Part shown: one piece after another, positions 25,561-37,200 of the stretch
Position numbering within the stretch: position 1 is the stretch's first letter
Layout of the letters: each line of letters begins with the position of its first letter
From: Caprimulgus europaeus
Lineage: Eukaryota; Chordata; Aves; Caprimulgiformes; Caprimulgidae
Assembly: GCA_907165065.1 (NCBI GenBank)
Contig: OU015524.1
Coordinates: 29,698,795-29,762,794 of the forward strand
Direction: 5' to 3'
DNA: 64,000 nt
Position numbers and translations under genes: made by a program
Notes under the pieces: generated by a model
Databases searched by the model: none
Told to the model about the DNA's origin: nothing
Seen by the model: only the letters and a program-made list of their open reading frames with translations

Positions 25561-26443
25561 ATGCAACATCAGAATTTTACAACTGCTAAAGCTACTGAGA
25601 GGATAAAAGACAAATTTAGAAAAGTAATCCTGAGATGCTGGAGTAGATACTGCTAAGATGAAGCATCATTTAATTAACTCTTTAAATAAATAATTGTTGT
25701 AAATAGTTCTAGCTACAGGAAAATAAAACTCAAAACCTTGCCTGCTTTCTGCACCAGTAGAAAACAATGAACCTGTACCCTCAACCAAATGAAATGTGAA
25801 CAAGCATTACTCGGCTTGTTGATCTGCTGATCTGCAGAGTGAAAATCTGCTGACCAAAACCATCCTTTTTTAAAGCCTCAAAATATTTTTTTTTTTAAAC
25901 TGTGGAGAGTTTTGTTTATGGCATGTCCATTCCTAGGCATATTTATATCTATCTTGCCAGCAATTAGTCAGAAATATACAAAAGAAATTTGTCTATGAAT
26001 ATAGTTTACAAGCAGAAACGAAATAATGGAACAAACAAGTCATACATATTTATATTTTTGTTCTGTGATGAGTATATTAGACATTCACTTTTTAGCTACA
26101 ATTGTACTTTTTTCTAATCATCAAGATACAGAGGAGCTCCTGCAATTCTATAACGCAAAGTTAACAAAGGCTGCCCCCGAGGCCAGGGTCCCTCATTTTA
26201 TTAAGACCAGCAAAGTTTCAGTTTGAAATGCTGATGAACAACATTAATGTTGTAATTAACACTATTTTTATAGCCCACATCGTTAGCTTCTGTGGATTTG
26301 ACAAGGAAGCTGTTACTACTGAAATGCAGCTTTGCCTGTACTGAAACATGCCACCTTGGTGTAAATCCCACTGGAACAGTCACACTCCACAGAAATCACA
26401 GTTCATTGACAGTGGGTCTAAGTTTGGTTGGGGTTCCCCTCCA

Positions 26444-26445
<2 letters not shown>

Positions 26446-26510
<65 letters not shown>
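26446..26510. repeat. (ATT)n microsatellite, about 21 units
   Basis: Uninterrupted ATT repeats of 65 bp. They produce artefactual poly-Tyr and poly-Leu ORFs on the plus strand. Likely length-variable between individuals. Confidence 0.97.
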
Positions 26511-26513
<3 letters not shown>

Positions 26514-29500
26514 CACAGAATACAATTATTAGCTTCTGTTGAGTAACATTGACAAACACGTCTTAAAAAGGGACTTGATAAGCCTATAAAAGGTATGCTG
26601 TGGTATGATGTCTGATGGAACAAGACTGAATCCAGTGGAAACTGGACTCAGGACTGCTGTTCCACTTTCTGCTCCTAACCAGTTTTTAGTCTCTCATTTC
26701 AAGATCAAGCCAGGAAGGGACACTATAACATCTCTGGAGAAAGATCTTCCTTCAGGCTGCAAAGTCACACACTCATAGGCTAGGAAATATAGTTTATACC
26801 TATCCTTGGCCTCTTGTAATTATGCTATGGATATGCACTACTCCATTGCCTTGCCTCAGCTGAGGTAATCACACAACACTTTTCCTGTGGAACTCACACT
26901 TCAGTGCAGAGAATGGGAATTCCAAAGGACACTCTCAAACACTTCCCAACTTCCAGGTGCATGATTTGTCAATTTAAGCACCATTCCTTGAATATCTTTT
27001 CCCACATTTAAAGACCATACAGTATCAAGAAGTGCTCCTTGAAGAGGCACGCAATCTGTAGAGACTGATGCCTTCCCACATGGTTGTGGTCTGATAACCA
27101 CCAAATCAGTTAATAACGTAACTGTCACCCTGATTATAAAGAAAGTGCTCTAGTATTTCTTGCAACAAACCCAGATACAAGTTACATTTAAAGGACATAG
27201 AGCATATGCTGAAATAATGAAATTATACTTATATTGGAAAATAAAGCTCTCCAGTGCTGCTGTACCTATGAGTAAATAATGTACTGCAGAACATTAGGGG
27301 ACATTAAAAAAAAAGGATGGAAGGCATGCAAAGTGACATTGGTCACCCAAGAAACACACTAGTGAAACTTGATCCAAGTGAGAAGTTTAATACTCCAAAA
27401 TGCGGGAAAGACTGTGATAGAGACTCAAGGATTACCTCCTGCCACACAGACATTTTCCTTTTATATAATTTTGAATGTTTTTATTAATTTTATAAGCTTT
27501 ACTGCCTGCCCTTCCCTTCCACAAATAGTCCCCCATCATTACACACAATAAACTGAGTCTGTCAACAGCAAACATCAGAAGATTCTTCTGTCAGCTCTTA
27601 GATTATCACTCACTTGTGTGTCCCAGGAAACACGTCAAAGATTAACATACTTGGGCTACTTTGGACTAATTATAAATAGACAGTCCATAAGAGACAACAC
27701 CCTGAGAACAAACTCAGTTTTAAAACTGATTAACTATCTCAGCCATGGAGTACACCAGGAGAGACAGACGTTCAGGCAAGCAAAGGTTTAATTTCTTTAG
27801 AAGCTAACAAGTATGTGCTTACATAGGAAATCACCAGTGCAGATCTTAAATCACTGATGCTGTGTGCTCTGAGAAAAAAAAATAAATCTACCCAGTATAC
27901 AAATAGTTGTATTTTCTGATATTTTCAGCTTCTGATCGGCTCTGCATCTACCCCCCTGCACTGAAGACAGCAGCACGCTAATTCCAAGGGATCAGAGAAA
28001 GCCATGACAAACTGTAGTCTTTCAAGGACTCTTCCCACTAGGCATAAATGAGTAATAATTCTGGTGGCTGCAACCACCCACTGCGCTGGAGCACTCCCAC
28101 CCTGCTGTGTCGATGGACAACACATACGCTACGCATGACAGCTGCACTCTCTCAGCCAAAACTGCTGATGAGCAAGGATTGATCTACTCATAATGAACTA
28201 CTTAGGAAAAGCAACACTGGGAAATGAGAAGCAAATCAATTAACAACACATATAACAACACATACTTTGTGTTTCTCCCACTTGAAGCCAAATAGTTCCA
28301 TACTACTCTTTAGTAGCAATATGCACTGATATGAGATAAGCAATTCCATTTAGCTATGACAAATATTTATACTTACTCTTTTTACCTTCATGTGAGGTAC
28401 ACTGAATAAGAGATAAGCAGGCTCAGATTCCATTACTACTACATTACCATTACATTACTACTATTTGCATTTCATCATCTTAACTTCATTCCCATAAGAC
28501 CATATACATCTCCAGGATGTTCTTCCTAAATCCCTCCATTTCCTTCCATTTCCCCCTTCCTGCACCTCCCTCTCCTCATCACACAAAAAAGCAGTCACGG
28601 TGCCCATGTACAGCCTCTGGTATGTGGCAGTTTCCGCTCTCTGCCAAGCTTTTCCACACATTTAATTCTGAGGTGAAAATACTTGCCTAAGGTTTCACTT
28701 CTATTCAGTCTTTGTAAATGACCCCCAAGCATAATAGTTCTTCTTGGGATATTATTTCCACATACCTGATTATGAGTCACACAAAAAAATTTCACTGCTT
28801 GACCACAAATAAAAGCATAGTCTTTACTAGAAACATGACTGATGATGAGATATGAGAATGCAAAACACCAGCGTAGCTGATTGCATACCAAAACCACTTT
28901 TCATTTAGTAACATACAAGTGTAGCAGGATAAATGTATCTGTAAGTTAAGGAGAAAATAAAATTTCAATTAACTTTTCCTGTGGTGGTGGGTCTCCTGAT
29001 TCCTTATTGAAGACAAACGACCTCTCCATGCACAAAACCCTGAACTCAACCAGATTTAATAAACCTAAAGAAATCATATGGCTCCTCAGTTTACTAAGTG
29101 TTCCTTCTTTGTTGCTTCTTGTGGAGGAGAATGAGGGAGACAAAACAAAGAAACAAGTTTCTAATAACATTAATTGGACAGCTGTGTTGAGCATGCCTTA
29201 ATTCTCTTCAAAACTAGAACTAGTTGAATAAGGTGAAAGCTCTAAACAGTGAAACAAGGAGTAAGCAGGACAATTTCAAAAGCTTGTTAGCTCCTAGTCA
29301 GGACAGAGAACAAGTGACCTCAGATTGGAGTGTTTTACTCTAAACTTTTGGTTAGATTTAAAATTCTCAATGGGATGAGAGTCCTGCTCTGGGTACGGCC
29401 ACCAGTTCTCTTACCTCTAAGGAGTGGAGAATCTCTCAGGATTTTTGATGCACATTGAGCATGCCCAAGGGAGACCTAACAGCTAGAAGAACAGCATGAA

Positions 29501-32373
29501 AACCAGCAGATTGATTAACAGCAGCAAGCCCCATTGTACACAAGGTCACATAGAAGTCTGGTCCCTCCTAGACTGAAGAATTTTGACTGTTGATCTCCAA
29601 GTTGCAGAAGCAGTAGTAAAGTCTGTGGTGCAATCTATAGACTTCTTATGATTTGCTATTCAACTCTAGTTCTCTCTAAATTGCCATCAGTTGCAGAAAA
29701 GCTTTATGAAAACAGATTGACCTGTCATGAGTGACTCATTTATGTCCATCTGAAAAAACATCCAACCAGTCAGAGTTCCAACATGGATTAGATGGAAGCA
29801 ACTGGCCAGCTCCTAAAGACATCGCTGAATAAGCAGCACTCTTCAACAGCATCCTGGCAGGAGGTACCTATAGCCAGCATACAGATGCAACATCTACTGA
29901 AGGGACCATTTGGAGGCTCAACTTGAAACAGGTAACCAAAGTTCTCTAAAAACTAGTCACTGATGTTTGCTGTAAGAAAAGCAGGCATATCAATTACTGG
30001 TGAAGCTTTATGGAGTATGGATTCACAAGGATTTCTCAAGAAGAAACACTTCTAAAGACTTTCAGCTTCTACTTGTCTGTGAGGAGGGTGAGGTACAGTT
30101 AGGATCGGTAAAACAAGGTGCTCTCAAACTTCCAAGAAGGTCTCCAATAGGGAGGAGTGGAGTTACTGACTTGCCTAGTTTTTACATATGCCCAGAGATG
30201 CATCAACTCCCTCACAGCTCTTTAGGAAACTTTGAACAAAACGAAGTGCCATAGAGTAACATGGACAAGCGCAAACAACTTCTTCTCTCCACTTTCTTAC
30301 AGGACTGATAGTCTTGAAGTTGGCTGTCCCTAAGCAAAGCCAAGTAGCTACATATATTACCCTCAGGAAGGCTAAAAAAAGCAAAGGTGCTATTTAGACT
30401 GGATCAAGAACTCGGCACTCACTTCAGAGAGGGTGAGGTTCCTTATATAAAGCTCTGAAATTAGGCAAATATGATTCATGTTTGGTTTTCAGCTTCCAGG
30501 CATAGAGTTTCTAAGTGTATTTGTTGTTAAATAAATACAGACACCGAGTTCAAGATGCACTACCACAAAGCTGTTAGATTATTTGTTCTCCTGAATTATG
30601 CATTACCTTTGCTCGGTATGCAATTTTTCTAACACAAGTACCCCACAAAGCCCCAAATTCCAGCATGTCTATATGCCATATGGACAGGCTTCTCCAACCG
30701 TCTGCTCCTCATGGAAATTCTATTTGTTTTCCTATTGATTTTATTATGTTTAACAGCATACTAAATCATTCCCGAGGTTGACAACTTTCTGGAAAATTGA
30801 TATACGCTGTCTAAAACTGCCTGAGGCAGGCATAAAACCAAAACAAATGGCTTCTTTTAAACTCTTGATTTGCATTACTACAGCCAGGCATACAAGTGCC
30901 ATCTTGTTTGGTAGAATAATTCTTCTCCTTTGTATAACATCTAAAGCACAGGAAATCTTTAGAAGCTCTTCTTATAGGTCTGTATATTGGAGGAAGGCGA
31001 TTGCAAAATACCAGACTATTTGAGTGAGGGTGGGACTAAAAAAGCAGATTGTCAGCTAAGATCAATGGGCTGGATTCTCTTGTGGAAAGGTGGAACAGTG
31101 CCTTGGAATCTACAGCTTAAGGCAAAAGTAAAATTTTTAGTGAGACTTAAACTCATATTTAATTCTTCCCTTGAGAAACCGTACTTTGAAGCATTTAAGT
31201 AAGATCAGGATGAAGCAGAGGGGTTTTTTTGTTTGGTTTAAATCTTGGAGGCATCACCATTAAGCACTACAGAAGTCTTTCTGAAGATTGGACTGCATTG
31301 CGAAGAGCATCTCAAATGGGGAAAAGCACCCAGCCAGTAATTTTTTCTTGATTCCGAAACTAGAGGGGGAGATGAATTAGAGAAAAGTCTTGATGCTTTC
31401 ATGCCAGAAATCTGAAAATCACAAAAGTTCCAAGAAGAAAACTGATTAAGAAGAAAGAATTTTAAAATCTCCAGACAAAGATCTGACAAAAACTGAGGTG
31501 ACCTTATGAATACATATTCATCGTCTTTAGACTCTCATTTGGCTGTCATTCTGGAAAAATAAATAAAAAAAGAACTTGCAAAGAAAAAATATTTTTGTGG
31601 GATGTAGTTAAGACACTGAATTAGCTGAAAATAATGGGATTACATTTGCAGAGCTGCAGATATTTATTACATTAATAGTAATAAATTTCCCATTTTGGTG
31701 TAATTTAAAAAAATGACATTTTCCAACAGCCCCTGTGATGCCACAGAATAAGTTTCTGAGTTCTGCTAAGGAGAAACCAAACTCTCATGAGTACATAAAC
31801 TGATTTGCAAGCAAGAAGCCTCCTGTGAATTAACAGTGAGAAAAACAGTCTCAGGTCTTTCATTTGGAGGATTTTATGATCATCCAAGAGATAGACACAA
31901 AGATGCAGAAGATGCTGCAGTCCTCTAGATATTAAAGATTAAAAAGAATGAATTTCTGTAACAAAATAGTGCAAAAAGAGAAAATACTCTTCATCTTAGC
32001 CATTGAAATGAGCTTCAGGAGAAGACCAAGTTTATTTCCTTCTTTGAGAACAAGCAAATTCAGTTCATTTGCTAAGTGCTTAGATACCGTAGAGATCATA
32101 CATAAAGCTCAGCAGAACTTAGATAATTCTACTGATGGCAACAGCAGAAAATACTGCAGCATTACCAGTGAATGCATCACTTGCAGAAGAAATAAACCAA
32201 TCTCCGCTTGTTTGCTTTGCATCTGTGTTTTCAAAGGCAGTAACATGGTATTACAGTTTCTAATTTCAAACCAAGAAAATTTACTTCACAGAAGTACTAC
32301 AGGAAAATTTCAAAAGGCCTGAGAAACATGATTCCAAGCTGTGTTGACCTTCCCACCATAGGGAATAGTCCTT

Positions 32374-32400
32374 CCCCTGCCCTCCCCCCACCCCACTCCC
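32374..32400 (-). promoter_or_regulatory. MAZ/G4-like G-rich tract downstream of SRBD1
   Basis: On the SRBD1 coding strand this reads GGGAGTGGGGTGGGGGGAGG then GCAGGGG, close to the G5AG5 MAZ type of element that slows RNA polymerase II and helps 3'-end termination. It lies about 0.87 kb past the candidate poly(A) signal. The termination role is inferred. Confidence 0.35.
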
Positions 32401-33249
32401 AAAATACACCTTAATTTTGAAAGTTAAAGCAGAGCTGGCAGATTAAATTATGCCAACCTTTTCCTAACTAATACATAGTGCCTGTGCCAACAGCTATTTA
32501 GACACTTGTAGTTAGAAATCTTGTTATAAAATGTTTGACACTTACTATAGATGTTTGTGCTCACCTGTTAAATACAGGCCTTTCTGCCAACTTATAGGCG
32601 AGTTAGGTGACCTCAAAGGAATAAACATCCAACACACCAAAAATTCCCTGGAAAGGTCATGTATGTGCTGTTGATGAAGGCACTTCTGCCACTATACCAT
32701 TGCCTGTCCTTTGCAAACTTGGCCAAATTGGTAAACCCTTTGAAACACCATCAAAATATCATCAAAACAAAAAGTAACTAGGTGGAAGAAGCAAACCTCG
32801 TGTGCAAGGCACTCCTAGCAGGAAATAATGAGAATTCTTATTAAAATGGAAGTCTAAAAGAAAAGCTTTGCAAGCACCTACGAACAGTAAAAAAGTTTAT
32901 GGAGAATCATGCCTTCAAGAGCATAGCACGCGAAGACAAGCGTTGAAAAATTGTTCTCCACTCAAAACAGGCAGAAAAATACATTATATATTAAAGATGG
33001 AAAAAAATTAACATAAAATTAAAGAAGTCCAAGACAGACTAGAACTATTTTATTAAATCAGGAACAACATCAGGCCATGGGCTGTAGTCTGGTATTAAAG
33101 CTCATGGAAGTGCATACCGTTCAGAAGGTCAGACAAGTGCATCCTCACAAGCTGCACCCTTAAGCTGAAGTGTTACTGATGGAACACATATTGGAAAGAA
33201 AGACAACTAAGACTGTTAAATAATTTGTAGAACCAGTACACTGAGAAAA

Positions 33250-33963
33250 GATGGCCAGAAATGTTTTTATTTTGCACAAGTATAGACCAACATAAATGTC
33301 TTCTGACACCTTTTAGCAAAGTTCCTTAAACTCCAAGGTACATTCAAGTGTGTTAATCAATGCTAACTGAACAAGCAATAATAAGACAGGTAAACAGATC
33401 CCCTAATAATGTTGCTCAAATAAATTAACGCCAAATATTTCTGAACCATCAATAGTATTAGCAGATGCACTTTTTTCAGTCTACATTTGAAGCAATGTCA
33501 TCACCAACTAACTTAAAAAGATCATTTTTTTTTTTCTACAACTAGGTACCCTTCTTTAGACTCTCAACCAGAAAACAGGCAAACTGAATGGCTGTTTTTT
33601 GAAAGGGAGCAGTAGATGTGTCTGCTCATGCAGTGCTGACTAAAGATTGAGGCAGCATATCTTGCACAGATAGAACAGATAAACAGATAAGAGATCTGTC
33701 TGACAGTCCACTGGAATTTCATTTGCTTTGCAGACAAAATAACAAGGTTGCTTGGAGGTAATTCAATGAACTGCTCCAACAATCATTAACAGAAAAGGTT
33801 CAAGAAATGTGGGAAAACTGATTAAAAAAAAAAAAAAAGGGCAGCAAGGCTGAATGTTTCAAAATTTGTTCATTTTCAACATTCTCATTAACTGCCTGAA
33901 TCTCCAGAACCTTGCTGACATTACTTAACCTTTAAAATTAAAGCTTAATCATAAAAAACCCTC
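33250..33963 (-). other. Probable SRBD1 3' UTR
   Basis: Sequence between the SRBD1 stop and the first minus-strand AATAAA I found downstream (33271-33266). About 20 nt past that hexamer the minus strand turns U- and GU-rich (TTTTCTCAGTGTAC), as expected after a cleavage site. A second AATAAA lies at 33054-33049. The exact end is inferred, with no transcript evidence. Confidence 0.45.
33266..33271 (-). terminator. Candidate SRBD1 poly(A) signal AATAAA
   Basis: Canonical AATAAA on the coding strand, 692 nt after the stop codon, with a GU-rich element following. Another AATAAA at 33054-33049 could be an alternative site. Confidence 0.45.
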
Positions 33964-34253
33964 TCATAAAACACGAATAAGATCCAACGTTATCCTCAAT
34001 CGAGGAATATCAACATTAAGCACCTTAACTTCCACTCTTTCTCCAGGACCTAACCCCAGGCTTCTTCTCTTCTTCACTTGAGAAAGTTTTGCTTCTGTTA
34101 TGTTTCGCACCGGAATCAAACCTGCTTTTCCCACACCAATATCAACAAAAACTCCAAATGGCGTCGCATTTTCAACTTTGCCAGTCAGAACAGTACCAAC
34201 ACTTAAGTCTTCAAAGCAGACTATGCTTCTCTTGAAGTCAGGTTTATCAAAAT
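33964..34253 (-). CDS. SRBD1: SRBD1 last coding exon, S1 domain and stop
   Basis: 290 nt of coding sequence, ending in TGA at 33966-33964. It encodes [13 protein letters not shown], then the S1 OB-fold: [19 protein letters not shown] (strands 1-2, with the typical F-G-V-F-V-D), VGKAGLIP (strand 3), NITEAKLS, and [12 protein letters not shown] with RLRITLDL (strands 4-5). S1 domains bind RNA. The reading frame ends ITLDLIRVL, the family's usual C-terminus, so the protein is complete at this end. The exon starts right after the acceptor TTATAACAG. Confidence 0.97.
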
Positions 34254-37200
34254 CTGTTATAAGAAACAAGAAACAAAAATAAGACACTAGACAAAAAGCT
34301 TGCATTATTTTCTAAGGGTTGTTTCCAGCTTATTGTTTGTAATTAAGAAGTCCTCCCAAGGTACCTCTAAGTTCCCAAATACTGCTTCAGTATGTTTTTT
34401 AAATAAAGACCCATCTCTGATAAACAACCAATTCCTTGCATTTTATGAATCAGTTTATCAGACTATGATTAACAGATTAATAAGTATAGTGATGTCCGTG
34501 GTATGAAACTACCACAAGGGGATCAGAAGTATGTAGTATCTTAGCTAGTGACCAAAACATTTAAATTTTCTTGGAGCTAGGGAGAAAAGACTTGAGGTGT
34601 CTCTTACCTGAGCTACATAAGTTATACATAAAATTCTATTCCTATGCAAATTTGTATACAGGAAGATGAATATTCAGTCTCATCACATACTAAAGAAAAA
34701 AGTCAACAACGCACTACTCTTAGGCTTGCTCTTCATTTGCACCATGACATCACACAAGCAACTGCTTCCTATGACATCACATAATCAACTGCTTCTTTCC
34801 ACTGATAACTTAAAAATCACAAACATCTTACTATAAGCAAGTAATATCCCAATATATTAAAGTTCACTTTCTACATTTAATGCATAGATGGATCTTTTAA
34901 ACTCTCTTGTTAACTGCTTACCACCTTCTGCTCCTGCAGAAAAACCTTCTGATCCATCTCAACAACTTCCCTTTCAACCTTTTCCTACTGCTGTTTTACC
35001 TTTTCCAAGACACAACAGAACTGAGATTTTCCATAGAGAGCATCACCAAACCAAAATTGCAACCATTTTCCTATATTTGCCTTTGAAAAAGTAAATACAA
35101 CCTGAACAAGTTTATAGCTAAAACTCACTGGAAATCAATCAGTCTAACTTCACCAGGCTGTGGATCAGACCCCAGTTGAGTACACAAGCTGGCAAACATA
35201 CCAATAGGCTTTGAATGACATCAGATATTCTACTGAAGGAACATACCTAATTGCCAAGTCCAAAATGGTTAATCCTTTTGTAACATTATACTCTGCAGTG
35301 GGACTAAACACCCATTCAGGGCAGTGAGGGCAAGAAGATTGAGAGGAATGATGGGAACCTTAAAGTGTTTGCAAAATTTCCCCCTCCACCCACCCTCGCA
35401 GATTCATTACAGTTACCTGATTAGTTGTTAAAAAGATACTTTCTTGCAAGAAATGCCTTGCAAGACCTTGGCTAGAAAAAGATTTTAAAAATAATACGAT
35501 AAAAATATTCTAATCTTTCCCCTTCCCCAAACAATTCTTCCCATTTTCCTTTGTACTAAAGTTATTCAGTAAACATAACCTACTGAACTTGTCAATGTTA
35601 GGTTTACAGTTGGACTAGATGATTGTAATGGTCTTTTCCAACTAAACTATTCTATGATTAAACAAGATAGAATTTCAATTAAATTGAAGAGGATACATTG
35701 GAAAGCCAGTCTTTGTAATTCCCTAACATCACATCTCTACTGTTGGGAACAACAAGGGAATTGAATCTTAAACCAAGTTTATTTTTTGAATCAGGGTAGA
35801 GTATAAACCCTTCAATCTGCCTAAGCCCTGTCAGATGTGATGCATTTACTCACTGAAAGTCACTAGCAGGGTTGCAAAGACAATGATTACAGCTATACAA
35901 GGTTACTAGGCTGCCTACAGTAATATTGAATATACTGGGTCAGCAGAATATGAGTATTGCCACTGAAGATTCTATTTTGCTTTTAGATCTTCATATGTTA
36001 ATAGTCTATCCTATTGTAATTTAGATGTGAGACCACCAGAACAAATGGAGACATATGAAACACACATTTTCAAGATCACCAGTGGGAAATATTTATATCT
36101 GCAAGGAAACTACTAACAAACCCAAAAGAGAAACAGAAATGTTGTATTTTTTTAAGCATAAGTTTGTTATTTGTTATTACAAGTCTGCATCTTTGCTGCC
36201 TGCCTTTATCTCTTGCTGTCATAAGAGAATCCAGATGTAAGTTTCATTAAACAACAGCATCTCCAGATGTTTTACTTCATTGCTTGCCTCATCTTTCTTT
36301 CCCTCCACCTCAAATTGTTCAGCACTACTGCAGTTTTAACCAAGTTAGGTCATAAGCCATGTGCTCCAATTCCACTTGTCTCCAGGAACTAGTGCAATAA
36401 AAGAGCAGAACTATACTACACTGCTGCTCCACAGACCTTTATTACTACTGTTTCAGCTTGGTCTCGAGCATTTCCCTCCATGGTGGAGAGCCAACACAGA
36501 TTTAACCACTATAGGGTCAACATATTGAAACTATTTCATTTGTTAACAGCCATACAACTTCCCTTCCTATGGTTGAAAATGCCATGATTTAAGACAGGAT
36601 TCACACTCCTTACCTACTGAGAAAAATACATCTGACTATGATATAGCCTTTACCTTGCCTGAGAAAAGAAATGGAGTTATGCATCCATGAAAATCCACTA
36701 CTGACTTCAGAACGTGCTATTTTAAAACTGGCACATAGAACAATCAAAATAAGATTAGAACCTTCAAAACAAAGATTTACCTGTTCGGATGTCAAAGCCT
36801 TCAGGCTGAGTCAGACCATCAATGATCAGCTGCAGTGTGTGCACCGTTGTATTTAGCCTTTTGGCTGTGCCTTCCAGTCCTTCCTTTTGAATTACTGCAT
36901 TTACTTTTTCCTGCATATCTGATTTTCCTATGTCATTTGTATTTCCTCCAATGAAAGATAAAAACCTGGGAAGTTAAAACAAAGATACAGAGAGAGATTT
37001 GTAACATCCTTTAGTGGGAACTGAACCTTTGCGATATTTAGGGGTTTTACACACTTTTGCCCTGATGCATGAACACAGTTTCCCAAGTGCATATACTCTC
37101 AACTTATCACTGACCAGACATACATGGGAAATTAGCCTCTATCTGTATAAGTCTATCTCCTGGAACAGACCACAAAACTAGAAGCAAAATTTCAAAATGT

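Larger units (their letters stand above)
25561..33249. other. Intergenic between CR1 and the SRBD1 3' end
   Basis: Unique AT-rich DNA with the (ATT)n repeat and a G-rich minus-strand tract (32374-32400). No gene recognised. Numerous short ORFs of 60-124 codons do not resemble known proteins. Confidence 0.55.

Noticed and set aside
25098..25589. Plus-strand ORFs of 79-116 codons
   Set aside because: Antisense reading of the minus-oriented CR1 fragment.
26292..26546. ORFs with long poly-Tyr or poly-Leu runs
   Set aside because: Produced by the (ATT)n microsatellite.
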